The position numbers were made by a program, and so were the translations under genes. The notes under the pieces were generated by a model. The model did no database searches and had not been told where the DNA came from. It worked only from the letters and a program-made list of their open reading frames with translations. A DNA stretch of 64,000 nucleotides from Nematostella vectensis (taxonomy: Eukaryota; Cnidaria; Anthozoa; Actiniaria; Edwardsiidae), in NCBI RefSeq assembly GCF_932526225.1, contig NC_064044.1:12724084-12788083 (forward strand), in the 5' to 3' direction. Of this stretch, positions 30,808 through 43,432 are shown piece by piece; position 1 is the first letter of the stretch, and each line of letters starts with the position of its first letter.

Positions 30808-31274
30808 TACCCTTTTCTACCCGTCGTGCGTCATCGATTACTTCATTATTTGTAAGTTTTATTATTTGCGGGCTTAAAACCAAGCCTATATGCACCAATA
30901 TAATACTTGCACTTACAGATCACGTGATTTTTTTTATGTAAAAACGGCGCGCTTCTTTTTCGTCGTTCTCTTTGCGACACGGGCGCTGTCATTTCATTGA
31001 TAATTTTAGCTCGAATTTGCCACCCAAAAAGTCATTTGATCAGTTAGGTGCAAGTCACTTTTTGCTAAACATTTGTCTTACTTATAAGTCTTGATCTTCT
31101 CTAGATCTCTAATGATCCCAGTAAGAATTAAAGAGCAACATTATTTCCCACATACACAATTTTTTTTCAAGCAATCCAAGTTTGAACACAACTATGTCCG
31201 CAGTCACATTGCACACATTATATAAAACTGTGTTGTGTCGAGAAAAACCCTGCCTCATCCTCATGGAGAGGACC

Positions 31275-31425
31275 ACAGTAGGGACGGATCTAGCTTTTCG
31301 CTAAAGGGGGGAGTGGCTCAGTGACAAAGGGGAAGGGCGTATTTTTTATGTTACATATGGCTTTCTGACAGCCCAATGGGGGGTTTAAACCCCATAAACC
31401 CTCCCCCCCTAGATCCGCTACTCCA
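31275..31425. mobile_element. Short inverted-repeat element in the intergenic region
   Basis: AGTAGGGACGGATCTAG at the left and CTAGATCCGCTACTCC at the right are approximate inverse copies flanking a G-rich/C-rich interior. Probably a MITE fragment between the convergent kinase and IQCC-like genes. Confidence 0.4.
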
Positions 31426-31825
31426 CAGGGGCAGCAGGTGCGTACGACATGACGGTAAAACCTGGAAAATGCGCAATTTGGGATAGAGAAAGGAGACACA
31501 ATTTCTTACAATGGCCATCGGTTTCTTATTACAGACTGATTTTCAAAACACGAATAACGTGAGGCTGAAGTGGACATTCCCAGATTTTGGCTTTTTAAGA
31601 AAGTTTTTCCTTGATCATCCTTGCGCTATGTATCAGCTCAGGGAGGAAAAGCTCAAATTTCAATGACACTTTACAAAAAGTCGCATCAATTTAAAAAAAA
31701 AGTCGCACTTGATATTTTGTTTGCTATTACTCACTAAGTACTTAGATAAATTTTGCGCCTTATTCGATGTGAAATGGGCTTATTTGAAGCGTCACGTCAT
31801 GTTTTCCCGTCATGTCGGTGTGTAC

Positions 31826-31945
31826 ACAACCGCGGGTGCACAGGGTACCCGACCCCCCCTTGGCGGCCAAGAAGATCTTCCCTATACTTTGCTTTTCAAT
31901 ATGATATCTATGACTGCGCACCCGTCTCAGCCTATCCTGAACATG
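31826..31945 (+). repeat. Dispersed repeat family R2, copy 2
   Basis: GGGTGCACAGGGTACCCGAC, CTTGGCGGCCAAGAAG, CAATATGATATCTATGACTG and CGCACCC match copy 1 at 6735-6880 in order. It is intergenic between the convergent genes. Confidence 0.5.
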
Positions 31946-32145
31946 CCTGAACAGTCAACTCATCTCGCTTACCCTTCCAATCATGTGTTCCACGCTTACC
32001 AATTTATGCACATCGGCACAAGGCGGCAAAAAACTACAAATTCCAACTTATACTGACACTTACTTCCTTATTCTTTAAAACCGGATGGATCTCTACTAAG
32101 CAGAATGAAGTTATTCACCATTTGGAAGGTTCTTCCACGACCACT

Positions 32146-35100
32146 TTAATGTTTCCTTGTTCTTGCTTGGTCCTTTGTGTGACCTGTGTCTTCCTCCATC
32201 TGCTTCTTGAGCCGCAAGTACTAAAAAAAACATTGCAATATGTGATTGCCGGCTGTGTGTTCTGCTGGTGCATTTTATAATGCGAATATTTTTTTTTTCT
32301 TTCTTGTTTACTTCATTGCGCTGAAAAAACTAAGATTTGTAGCAGTTTTTTTTTGCAATAAAGTAGAACTTCCATATAGTTATGTGGGACTAGCTTTTGT
32401 CTGTTACAAATATAAGCAATTACCGCTGTATGCTACAGTATACAGGTATCAAAATAAGACACTTGAAAATCAGTTCTGTATATTTAAGTATTCGTTTTGT
32501 GCAAGTCCAGTTTAGTCAAATTCTATAATAGCACAGTACTAGTTTAGGGGGTGTATTTGTGTGATACAGTAAGAGAAAGGCAGCAAAAGCGCTACTTATA
32601 TACATTACATACATACATTTTTACGGCTTTGGATAGCTTGCTGAGTCCATAACAATTCCATTGCAATCTGTTCCCTGGTTTTCTGCAAATCGTCAGTTAT
32701 CACTTGCGATGATGAGTCACTATCAGGGGCTGGATCTGAAACAGGACAACAAGGTCTAACTAAATAGTTTGAGGTGGTGTCACAAGGCAACTGGTTTATA
32801 CTGAGCTTGTTCACAACTCCAAGACACTGATTAATCTTTAGTAAATCTATCTAGTATTTATCGACTACTTACTGTTACTTAAGACAAAACAAATGCACAC
32901 TCTTGCCCCAAACTTGTGACCTAAATTTAGATCTGTTCATTAATTATCTGGCTGCATCTTCAGGGACCCAGGGCGACACGGAGAAAAAGCAAAGACAAAA
33001 GATAGTGGGGAAAAAGACTTACTCCCACATCGCCATGGGTCCTCAAGGATGATCTGGATGGACCCGGAAGTGGGATGGCAAAGATTGGGAAAGATTTCAT
33101 TTAGTGAGCACATATAATACAGCAAATAGTAGATAAGTGGGTGAAATAATAAATGGGACACCCTTGAGTAGGAGGGTTTCATGGAGGAATACTTGGTTAG
33201 GGATTATTAACATGAGAAGAGTGTGTTAAGATGTGGCTATTATAGCTTTATGGATTCGCATTTGCAGTTACAACATATACCGTAGCTATCTAACTGGTAC
33301 ACAGTAGTTTAGTGTTGGCTTTGGTAAGTAGCAATGATGATCTGGTGATAATGATGGTATTAATGACAAAGACGATGACGATTGATTAGTATGAGTACGA
33401 TGATGGGGGCCATGATGATGATAATGAAGTTGGTTAGAATGGTGATGATAGTTTAATGTTAGTTAATCGAGCCTTTGGTTATTAGTTATGATGATTTTAA
33501 TGTTGGAGGAGATAACCAAGATGTTGATGATTGATTAGTATGAGTACGGGAATGGTGGCTAAAATGGTGAAGTTGGTAGTGATGGTTGTGGTGATGATGG
33601 TATGCACCTTAGTGTTGATAGTGATGATGATGACGAAGATTGAGATATTGTGATAGTGACTATGATGATGATAATAAAGTTGATGATGACTATAGTGGTG
33701 AAAGTGGTGACCGCAGTGGTGATGGCAGTGGAGATGATGATGGTGGTGATGATGATGACGACGAAGATCGAGATAAGTATGAGTATTATGATAGTGACTA
33801 TGATGATGATAATAAAGTTGGTGATGACGATAGTGGTGACAGCGGTGGTGATGGCAGAGGTGATGATGATGGTTGTGGTGAAGATGACAAAGATTGAGAT
33901 AAGTATGGGTATTATGATAGTGACTATGATGATGATAATAAAGTTGGTGATGACGATAGTGGTGACAGCGGTGGTGATGGCAGAGAAGATGATGATGGTT
34001 GTGGTGAAGATGACAAAGATTGAGATAAGTATGGGTATTATGATAGTGACTATGATGATGATAATAAAGTTGGTGATGACGATAGTGGTGACAGCGGTGG
34101 TGATGGCAGAGGTGATAATGATGATTGTGGTGAAGATGAAAAAGATTGAGATAAGTATGGGTATTATGATAGTGACTATGATGATGATAATAAAGTTGGT
34201 GATGACGATAGTGGTGACAGCGGTGGTGATGGCAGAGGTGATGATGATGGTTGTGGTGAAGATGACAAAGATTGAGATAAGTATGGGTATTATGATAGTG
34301 ACTATGATGATGATAATAAAGTTGGTGATGACGATAGTGGTGACAGTGGTGGTTATGGCAGTGATGATGATGGTTGTGGTGAAGATGACAAAGATCGAGA
34401 TAAGTATGGGTATTATGATAGTGACTATGATGATGATAATGAAGTTGGTGATGACGATAGTGGTGACAGCGGTGGTGATGGCAGAGGTGATGATGGTTGT
34501 GGTGAAGATGACAAAGATTGAGATAAGTAATGAGGATGCTAGAAGCTGGTGATGATGGCAGTGGTGATGAGGATAGTGGTGGTGAAGATGACGATAATGA
34601 ATAAGTTGGTGGTGATGGTGATGTTGTATAGCTTAGTGTTTTATTTGGCTAGTAGAAATAATGTTTGTAATGATGGTGATGATGATTAAGATGATGATTG
34701 TTATGATAATTAACATAAGTATGGTGATGTCGCAATGATGATAACAAATTTGGTGGTGATGATAATGAAGCAGGTGGTGATGGTGATGATGTGTATCTTT
34801 ATGTTTGCTTTGGCTAGCAGAAATGATGATTATGAGGATTTTTTGTAATGATTGTGTTGATGATTGTGGATACTATAAATAATAAAGTTGGTCATTATGA
34901 TTATGATGATGGCATTGGCTTTATCTAGTTGCAATGACAACTGTTATATGGACTAAAAATATGATCGCATTTGTGCGATTCAAATAATCAGGGTTTTTTT
35001 CACACTCACCAAATGACTTATCAGTCATCCAGCTGTCAGTCAAAAGTGGGTGTGACTTCAGGGCATGGGCCCTTGCTGATGAAGGTTCTGAATTATCAGA

Positions 35101-37497
35101 AACAGCTGGGGTACTAAACTGACCCTGAGCAGGGCTAAATGAGCCAACTGGGCTGACACTATGAGAGCTGTGTCTTCCTGATAAATGGATAGGATTGCCA
35201 ACAGCATTTGGAGGCTTTCCTCCAAAGTCTTCATGGCTTAAGACAGGCCTATTTATGCAGGGTTCACCATTATCACTTGGACTCTTTGATGGAGGTGATG
35301 ATATGGGTGAAATCTTCTTTGGTGTTGTTGGTACAGGAGCCATATTTCTCTGATCCTTTGTTTTTGAAGTATCACCCACATCTGTATCTTGTTCCAAATC
35401 CTCATGGTCTGTTTGCAAACTTTGTTTTGGGGTAGTTCTTCCTTTTTCTGGGAAAAGTTCTCTCTGTAATTGTATTTCAGTATTGCTATTTTCTGTTGAT
35501 CCTATGTTGCTAGGCAACCTATTGCAGTCATTATCTGGTATTAATGTTCTCTCATTATCCAATGAATCTTCAAGAATAAGATCTGCCGACTCAGACAGCC
35601 TCACATATTTTCCACTTGCAAGATAGCTCCCCAGGTCTCTATCATCTGTTACAAGCACAGGTAACCCAATGGCATAAACCGGCCAAAGAATATGAGTCTC
35701 TGGGCCTTCAATTTCTGACACAATTGATTCAAATTCCCTCTGTACACATTTGAGCTGCTGCCGTAGGAGAAAACCCCTGACAGAAGCCTGTTAGAAAATA
35801 TACAAACATAATAATAATAATAATTAAATTAATAACCAACCTTTGCACAATTTTGATGCACTATCAAATTTGTTAAAAAGAAAAAAAGATAATATATACT
35901 TGGGTTATTAGAGGGAAAGATGTCTTATGTGTTAAATTAATTGAAAATGGTGAGGGTAAAAAGGCAATTGGCAACAAATTGACTATGGATCTATCCTCAT
36001 TTTACCTAGAGCTGGGTGTTTTTGTGCATATCAGGTGTATAGTATATGGAAATTATTACGACAATGAGAGAAAAAAGCAAGCTCTGATTGGTTTAAAAGA
36101 GTTAGTGATTAGAGTATGTACACATGTTGAACAACATTTTGTACTGTTTCTTAAAATTGCTTTATAAAAACAAAAAAAATTAACGTTATTATTTATGCTT
36201 CTGTCCATTAAGAATCTGTAGATGATATTACAGTGTATCATGTCACACAATTTGACTCTGTCTCACCCTGTACTTTTTAAACACATGACAAGCTGTGATT
36301 TCACCCATAGAAGGCAGACATGGTGATCTTTGAAGTATACATTGTCTATATTCTAAATTTCCCCTTTCCCCTGAGCATATAAAAGTTTGAATCATGCAAA
36401 AGTTGTGATCTTAAACCATAGTCAAGAGTATAATAATATACCAAATACAGTAGCACATAAAAAGTTCCACTTTATCAAAAGTTAGACAAGTAATGATTAG
36501 CATCCAACTGAAAATTCTGATAAAAATTTTAACATCACTTCATGGGACTATTGTATTTTTAACTGAATTTTGCTGAGGGCACCAGACAGCCAGAAGACCC
36601 CTTACACAAGACAGAAAGTTTAGTCAAGTCCTGTTGTTATTGTAATAATCCTACATTGTTGCTATATTTTTTGTATGAAATTAGTAAACTATGGTCTACC
36701 ATAACTTATTATTTAACAAAGCTTACCATAAGCCACTTTGGCTCTTCATATTTGTATTGTATAAAATTGAGTTGCATTGATAAATAGTAGGTAGACAATA
36801 ACAGACTTCTCAATAAACTCCACTTTTTCATTGTCATCGGCTATATTTGTATTGTATAAAATCGAGTTGCATTGATAAATAGTAGGTAGACAATAACAGA
36901 CTTCTCAATAAACTCCACTTTTTCATTGTCATCGGCTATTTAACTTAAAACCCTCCTTGTACTGAAATCTGTGTTCAGAGATATTACTCACAACTAGTAT
37001 TTTACAACTAGAAAGACTACAGCTAAGCTGTAGAAAAAACTAAAACATCAAAACAGGGTTGGCATAGTTATATCCTCGGAAAGGTTTCCTTGACGCTTCT
37101 GATAAAAATTCGTAGGATCCTCGGAAAGGTTTCCTTGACGCTTCTGATAAAAATTCGTAGGAGCAAAAAAAAAAAGGAAAGCTAGCATTCTCTTTCAAGG
37201 TCTATACAGAATACACGAGTGCAAGTACAACTTAAATTCAAAAAACAGCTGGCGAGCGCTTTTATTTTTTTGTTGTTGATTACAACAACATTTTCCTTTG
37301 CTTCGGCCTTCGCTCGCTGATTCATGAGTCAGTTCAAGAGAATACTGCATAATTTTTGCCAATTATACGATATTCTAGGAATGCCGTGCAAAATACAACA
37401 CTAAAAGAGAGAGAAAAAAGAAAGAGATTGAGTAGTTTTGCCACAATACCTGTATAATTGTTGCAGCATTTGTCTCGCTACTCAAATCTGCCGCCAT
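32146..37497 (-). CDS. IQCC: IQ motif-containing protein C-like (IQCC), four exons
   Basis: Minus-strand exons 37497-37450, 35787-35010, 32735-32617 and 32220-32146 join in phase (0, 1, 0) to 339 residues plus TAA. Start is ATG 37497 (MAADLSSETNAATIIQ). The IQ motif IIQASVRGFLLRQQL (residues 14-28) is split by intron 1 and should bind calmodulin or a light-chain-like EF-hand protein. The middle is Ser/Pro-rich and disordered. The C-terminal block IAMELLWTQQAIQSRK matches the conserved MELLWLQQAINSRK block of vertebrate IQCC, followed by YLRLKKQM in exon 4. Function of IQCC is poorly known. Without exon 4, exon 3 would read through to a stop just after SRKNVCM. The gene converges on the kinase gene at its 3' end. 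Confidence 0.8.
33300..34900 (+). repeat. 126-bp GAT-rich minisatellite in IQCC-like intron 2
   Basis: Unit of 126 bp (GATAGTGACTATGATGATGA, AATAAAGTTGGTGATGACGA, ...), about seven copies from 33650 to 34530, flanked by degenerate GAT-rich DNA. Because 126 is divisible by three, one frame stays open for 300 codons, but it codes only Met/Ile/Val runs and is antisense to the gene. Confidence 0.9.
36749..37162. repeat. Two small tandem duplications in IQCC-like intron 1
   Basis: A 95-bp segment (TATTTGTATTGTATAAAATT...) is duplicated once at 36749-36938, and a 45-bp segment (TCCTCGGAAAGGTTTCCTTG...) twice at 37073-37162. Copies are almost identical, so the events are recent. Confidence 0.85.
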
Positions 37498-38494
37498 TTT
37501 AACTTTGAAAGGAAAATACGCATGCGCGATTGTAAATACCACAGGAACCCCAAGACGCTGGAGCAAACTCTTTGTACAAGAGTGTGATAACCCTTTTCGC
37601 GCCAAAAAAAACGCTTAGATAGAAATACGATTCTCAAAAAAAATTCGCACTCCTAAAATATAACTACCCCCATCCAATGCCCCCCCCCCCCCCCCCCTTC
37701 ACCAATCGCAAAATCTGTCTTACATTCACCAAAGGTTCTGCATAACATACCGCATTCACGGCTGACCAGGATTTGGTCCACCCGATGTGTACCTAACTGT
37801 TGAGACGACGACTGAGCTCTAAAAAAATACAGCTCTATTTGATCCACACTGCAGGTGGGAAAATGTTTTTTTCAAAATATTTTTTGTGACACCTCGTGAA
37901 CATACCGTTCTTTAAATCTAATTTTCCAATCAAATATTAAAACAACAACGAATTAAGTGAAATTCCGAAAGAAAAAGCCCAGGGCAGTCCTGAGAAAAAG
38001 GGAGACATCCCAACCTCCCCTCTCACCCCTTCCTTGGCAGCGCCTGCCACCATTGACCCGGTGGCCTCAACCGGCGTGAAGAAACCGTTTAGCTACTTAG
38101 TAATCCACACCACCCTATTTACCATCTTCCATAAGTCACTCCTTACTTGTACATATACTAGCTATAACATGCCATTGTAACTCATTTATAACCTGAAGAA
38201 GGCAGGTATTGGCCTGCCGAAATATGGTTCTAAAAAACATAAATCCGCGTTGTTGTCGACTTTTTCTTTTAAAGGTTTTATTAATTAATCAACTGTTGAC
38301 GCAGACCACAAGGTCCGACGCACACCAGCAGATAGAGGCTGTCCGGTGGTTTCTTCCTACGTTTTTATCATGAATGTTTGAATGTAATGACTATCATGCT
38401 GAAAAAACGATGATGATATTATCGACTTTGGTTTTGATAATGATAATTATAATTACGACGATAAAGATTATTATGATAGTGATGATAATAATCA

Positions 38495-39220
38495 TTTCAG
38501 CGAAGAAATGTACAGTCGCCATTACTGGATCCACCGCAGTGGAAGTATTAACATGTCCTGGAAGAGCTACGGAATCATCGAGTCGGAAGGCTGCAGTAAG
38601 CTGGCAGAGTACATCCGATGGAAATGCAGCGTTAGCCATCGTTCCGAATTAATGCAGGTGAATGCTTCCCCTCCCCTCCCCTCCCAGCATATCGTCCCCT
38701 CCCCTCCCCTCCCACCATCGAATCGACCCCTCCCTCCATCTTACCTTGCCCTTTCCCCCTCCCCATTAATCCTTTGCCCTATCCACGCAGTCCTCAAGTC
38801 CTTCCTCCTATGACCCCTCTATTCATCGACACCTTCGTCCATCCACCCACCCTCCTCCCTCCCACACCCCCTTCTATCAATCATTCACTGCTCCCATCGA
38901 CCCCTCCCTCAATCAACACCCGTCTGCATTGTCTCATCAGCCGCGCTATAATTTGTTTTCTTTCCGTTTCCTAGATTGACTTGTACCTAACCTGGGGCTT
39001 GTGCATTAAAGAAATGGCCTTTTTCTGCAATCGGTTCACCGAATCGATAACCCGACAGTGCTCCGAGCGAGGCCCGGAAAGGACGACGAACTTCATCCTG
39101 GTCGATTATCAGTCGCTGCACTGGTCGCATAACTTTCCGGAAGTTGATCGAGTCAGTAATGTTGCCCTTAAACAGAAGATACGAAACGTAAAAAAATTCC
39201 TAGGGAAAAATATATCTTAA
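38495..39220 (+). CDS. Two 3' exons of an unidentified protein (PI-PLC X-domain C-terminus possible)
   Basis: An exon after acceptor ATTTCAG (about 38502) reads EEMYSRHYWIHRSGSINMSW and so on to ELMQ (donor GTGAATG at 38656). It joins in phase 0 to an exon starting at 38975 after TTTCCTAG, coding IDLYLTWGLCIKEM through KKFLGKNIS and TAA (39218-39220). The segment TTNFILVDYQSLHW followed by EVDRVSN resembles the end of bacterial-type PI-PLC X domains (NF.LVDF...VD..N), but this is a weak match. Upstream exons were not found. The product could be a fragment or a pseudogene. AATAAA at 39233-39238 could be its poly(A) signal. Confidence 0.45.
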
Positions 39221-39429
39221 ATTGAAAGGAGAAATAAATATAATCCTTCCGACGCATGATATTCTTTGTGATTTGATGCGCTGATAACTCGGGATTAGGG
39301 ACAGCGACACAAGGCTACTCTCTGTCAGCGCTCTTCGGATTCAAGTTGGCGGACGCTCTCAGAGCTGATAACAGGCAAATCATGTAAAAAAGCTGGCCGC
39401 GAAGCATAAAAACGCCTGGGACGAGGCTT

Positions 39430-39542
39430 AATATACTATTTCAATATTATTAATAAAGTATCAGACTTCAATCGTGGATGGTTGCTTCGAAGTTTTATTG
39501 AAAATAAACCGCTGCATTTTTAATTGAAAACAATAACAAAGG
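39430..39542 (+). repeat. Dispersed repeat family R1, copy C (partial)
   Basis: Keeps only the second half: AAAGTATCAGACTTCAATCG, a TTGAAAATAAACCGCTG block and the end AACAATAACAAAGG. It lies in intergenic DNA. Confidence 0.5.
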
Positions 39543-41329
39543 AACGGCTGATCTACATTCTTTAACGGGGTTCTCGCACGCTCAGCCCTCGTGCCAAAGG
39601 AACATTTGATGGTCCTGCCAGCCTTGTGATTTATAATTTATTCACACTGTATAGCTGCTCTCGCACCGCATTGATTCTTAATGTACCCCGAGGCATCACA
39701 CGTCGCGACTGCCGATGCGTGATGCCTCACGTCGCGTACGACTAAGAAGACTAAATGAATAACTGAGACATGACGTATCAACTCTAATTACAATTAGCTA
39801 AACATCAACGGGGTGCCACGCCCTTAGACTGGGTAGCACCTGGTGGGGTGGGGTCAAGGGGTAGGACCCCCTGATGGGATAAGGGAAGGGTCGTGCTGTG
39901 ATGTGGATCTCCCACATGCACTGCAGCGTGCAATAATCTGATATAAAGCCGAGAAAGGCCAAGGGTAAAGTCGAAACGAGTGCATAAGACCTGACGGAAT
40001 CATGAAGGAAGCTTTGTCTTTTGTTTTCTCTATTGTTATTCAGGAAAAAAAACATCTTGCACAGAAATTGTGCAATTGTGCGGTGGGCTCTCGTCACGAT
40101 TTCCAATAGCTAAATTGCTTTTTTGCTCCATTTATTCAAATCTTTGAAGCGTTTTCATTGGCAAGCACTGAAATGGTTTCCAAACATGCCAGACCCGGAC
40201 CCGGTGAGACCCTAACCCGACGGAAATGTCCGGCCTTCCCGACGAGCTTTTAGCTTTCCGCCGGGTTAAAATTCTAACACGAACAGTTTCTTTCCACCCG
40301 ACGAGTAAGTTGAGTGACCGGCGGTAAATAAAAGTCAGTTGACCTGGTGATAAAATTTCGAACCCGTAAGCTCCCGAAAAACCCTGACGAAAATGTTTCG
40401 CCTGGACTGTTATAAAGGTGTGTTTGAAAATGGCAGTTGAGTCTTGTGGCTTTACTCTATAGGCACAGTAATAAGACCAAAATCCAAATATGCGCTTGTT
40501 TGCCATGGAACAACGACAACAAAAAAACACATAGCAGCATAATAATGATAAATATTTACTTTTCCTTTTTGTATTTGATTAATCATGCTTTTGACTGTTT
40601 TGTGAAATTGCGTACGTGCGAGAATGTGCACTAGATTGTAGCTAAGAGCTTGTGACTGCCCAAGCATACAAACAATTATGGAACTAAACTCTTTTTTTTA
40701 TTAGAACGTCTAATTTTCAGTCGAGGCTGGGCCGTTCTTATTTTTGGAGCATTTTAAGGCTGAATATGTTTTTAAAAATGTTCTTAAATTTTAGTGATAA
40801 AAATATAATTATTAGGATAAGAAATTCCACAAATGATCAATAGCAATAATATATAAGGTTGTTATTATAAACACAATCAGTTTTTCTGATATCTGAGCCT
40901 CGGTACGTTCTTAGCATGTTCTTAAAATTTGGTGAAATCTCAGGCTGGACGTTCTTATAAAAAAGGTTCTTATAAAAAAACAAGACTCTAGCGTCACTCC
41001 GCAGCACTCCTTCTTTTTCCAAATTCTTCAATAATAAACATTATAATACAATAATGAATACAAACAAATTAATGATTACGTTTGAGACTTGTTCTCATTG
41101 AAGTAAACTATGAAAACCTCTTCACTATACCCTCACCGATACATGATGATCAATTTAAGGAATTTTGTCAATTTTATCCATGACCTACAAAAAGTCACGT
41201 TGCGACAATTTATACATCGTTCCTCGGAACTAATTTCAAATTTAATAAATCTTCTCTTGTACCAATCCGAGAAGCAAAATATCTATTCCATAGATTTGAT
41301 TTTACAGAATCCACAATTTTCAAAAAGCT

Positions 41330-41850
41330 GAGGGGGAGGGAGAGGGGGAGGGAGAGGGAGAGGGAGAGGGAGAGGGAGAGGGAGAGGGAGAGGGAGAGGG
41401 AGAGGGAGAGGGAGAGGGAGAGGGAGAGGGAGAGGGAGAGGGAGAGGGAGAGGGAGAGGGAGAGGGAGAGGGAGAGGGAGAGGGAGAGGGAGAGGGAGAG
41501 GGAGAGGGAGAGGGAGAGGGAGAGGGAGAGGGAGAGGGAGAGGGAGAGGGAGAGGGAGAGGGAGAGGGAGAGGGAGAGGGAGAGGGAGAGGGAGAGGGAG
41601 AGGGAGAGGGAGAGGGAGAGGGAGAGGGAGAGGGAGAGGGAGAGGGAGAGGGAGAGGGAGAGGGAGAGGGAGAGGGAGAGGGAGAGGGAGAGGGAGAGGG
41701 AGAGGGAGAGGGAGAGGGAGAGGGAGAGGGAGAGGGAGAGGGAGAGGGAGAGGGAGAGGGAGAGGGAGAGGGAGAGGGAGAGGGAGAGGGAGAGGGAGAG
41801 GGAGAGGGAGAGGGAGAGGGAGAGGGAGAGGGAGAGGGAGAGGGAGAGGG
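41330..41850. repeat. (GGGAGA)n hexanucleotide array, about 510 bp
   Basis: Nearly perfect repeats of GGGAGA on the plus strand. The Ser-Leu open frame on the minus strand is a by-product. Pure purine/pyrimidine mirror repeats of this type can form triplex DNA. Confidence 0.95.
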
Positions 41851-42344
41851 AATGGGATGTAGTTATTGGCTGCTGCCTTGATAGTGATAACAATGATACT
41901 GATTTATTTAATGTCGCATTTAATGTCGCATTCTGATAATGATATTTTTGTTGTTGCCATTGTGGTTATGATGTTAATGTAAATGACTGAAATCCTGATG
42001 ATCATAACTTCGGTTCATGCATTGTTGCGTTTTTCTTGATTTCTTATTGTTGCCACTAAGCCAGCTCGTGCGATTATTTTACCATTCCTTTCAGTCCAGC
42101 TTTATTACGTATGTTAACTGCTTGTTTATCTTAGCGATAGGACTTGCAATTACGATTCTTTTGCGGCGTATCACATCTACAGGGTGGTCGACAGCCCAGA
42201 GGCAAGATCGAAGTAGTGGGATTATTCTCCCACGCTTTTTAAACTTTATCTAAACGTGCTACTCTTCAGGCAGTTCTTTAGTACAAGCTGCTTCAAATTT
42301 GTATTTGAAAGAGGTTATATCACATCAGTTTCTTTGTGTAAAGC

Positions 42345-42347
<3 letters not shown>

Positions 42348-42386
<39 letters not shown>
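42348..42386. repeat. (AAGT)n microsatellite
   Basis: About ten AAGT units without interruption, in gene-poor DNA. Confidence 0.9.
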
Positions 42387-42565
42387 AGAAAAATAATTTA
42401 TTTTTTAGATGAAGAGAAAATCCCAAACACATGGGGTTAAAAACTAAATAGAATACGGCCTTGAGAATCCCTTCAATCAACTAGGAACGCCAGGCGCTTT
42501 CGAAAAGTGGGGTCATTTTTTGCTCGAAATGCGAGACTATTTACATACGAGGTCTCATTGTATAA

Positions 42566-43432
42566 GAACGGCATGTAGGTCCTATGGTGCCCTTATTATC
42601 GGGGTTCTACTTTATAAGAAGAGCTTTGCTACTCCTATTGTGCCCTTATTTACGGGGTTCTACTTTATAAGAAGAGCTTTGTAGGTCCTATGGTGCCCTT
42701 ATTATCGGGGTTCTTCTTTATAAGAAGAGCTTTGTTGGTCCTATGGTGCCCTTATTATTGGGGTTTTACTGTACGAGGAGAGCTTTGTTGGTCCTATGGT
42801 GCCCTTATTATCGGGGTTTTACTGTACGAGAAGAGCTTTGTAGGTCCTATGGTGCCCTTATTATCGGGGTTCTACTTTATAAGAAGAGCTTTGTAGGTCC
42901 TATGGTGCCCTTATTATCGGGGTTCTACTTTATAAGAAGAGCTTTGTTGGTCCTATGGTGCCCTTATTATCGGGGTTCTACTGTACGAGAAGAGCTTTGT
43001 AGGTCCTATGGTGCCCTTATTAACGGGTTCTACTTTATAAGAAGAGCTTTGTAGGTCCTATGGTGCCCTTATTATCGGGGTTCTACTTTATAAGAAGAGC
43101 TTTGTAGGTCCTATGGTGCCCTTATTAACGGGGTTCTACTTTATAAGAAGAGCTTTGTAGGTCCTATGGTGCCCTTATTATCGGGGTTCTACTTTATGAG
43201 AAGAGCTTTGTAGGTCCTATGGTGCCCTTATTATCGGGGTTCTACTTTATAAGTAGAGCTTTGTAGGTCCTATGGTGCCCTTATTAACGGGTTCTACTTT
43301 ATAAGAAGAGCTTTGTAGGTCCTTTGGTGCCCTTATTAACGGGTTCTACTTTATAAGAAGAGCTTTGTAGGTCTTATGGTGCCCTTATTAACGGGGTTCT
43401 ACTCTATGAGGAGAGCTTTGTAGGTCCTACGG
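42566..43432. repeat. 53-bp minisatellite, about 16 copies
   Basis: Unit GGTCCTATGGTGCCCTTATT, then ATCGGGGTTCTACTTTATAA and GAAGAGCTTTGTA. Copies differ at a few positions (ATCGGG / AACGGG; TTTATAAG / TGTACGAG). Reading frames across it are repeat by-products. Confidence 0.95.

Larger units (their letters stand above)
29758..32145. other. Intergenic region between convergent genes
   Basis: 3' UTR-like AT-rich DNA after the kinase gene, an inverted-repeat element (31275-31425) and R2 copy 2. No credible exons seen. Confidence 0.6.

Noticed and set aside
33640-34552. 300-codon plus-strand open frame of Met/Ile/Val repeats
   Set aside because: Product of a 126-bp tandem repeat whose length is a multiple of three; lies antisense in an intron of the IQCC-like gene.
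41210-41893. 227-codon Ser-Leu frame on the minus strand
   Set aside because: Translation of the (GGGAGA)n array, not a protein gene.
42690-43054. Two overlapping repeat-protein-like frames (VPLLSGFYFIRRAL)
   Set aside because: By-product of the 53-bp minisatellite; no splice sites or homology.
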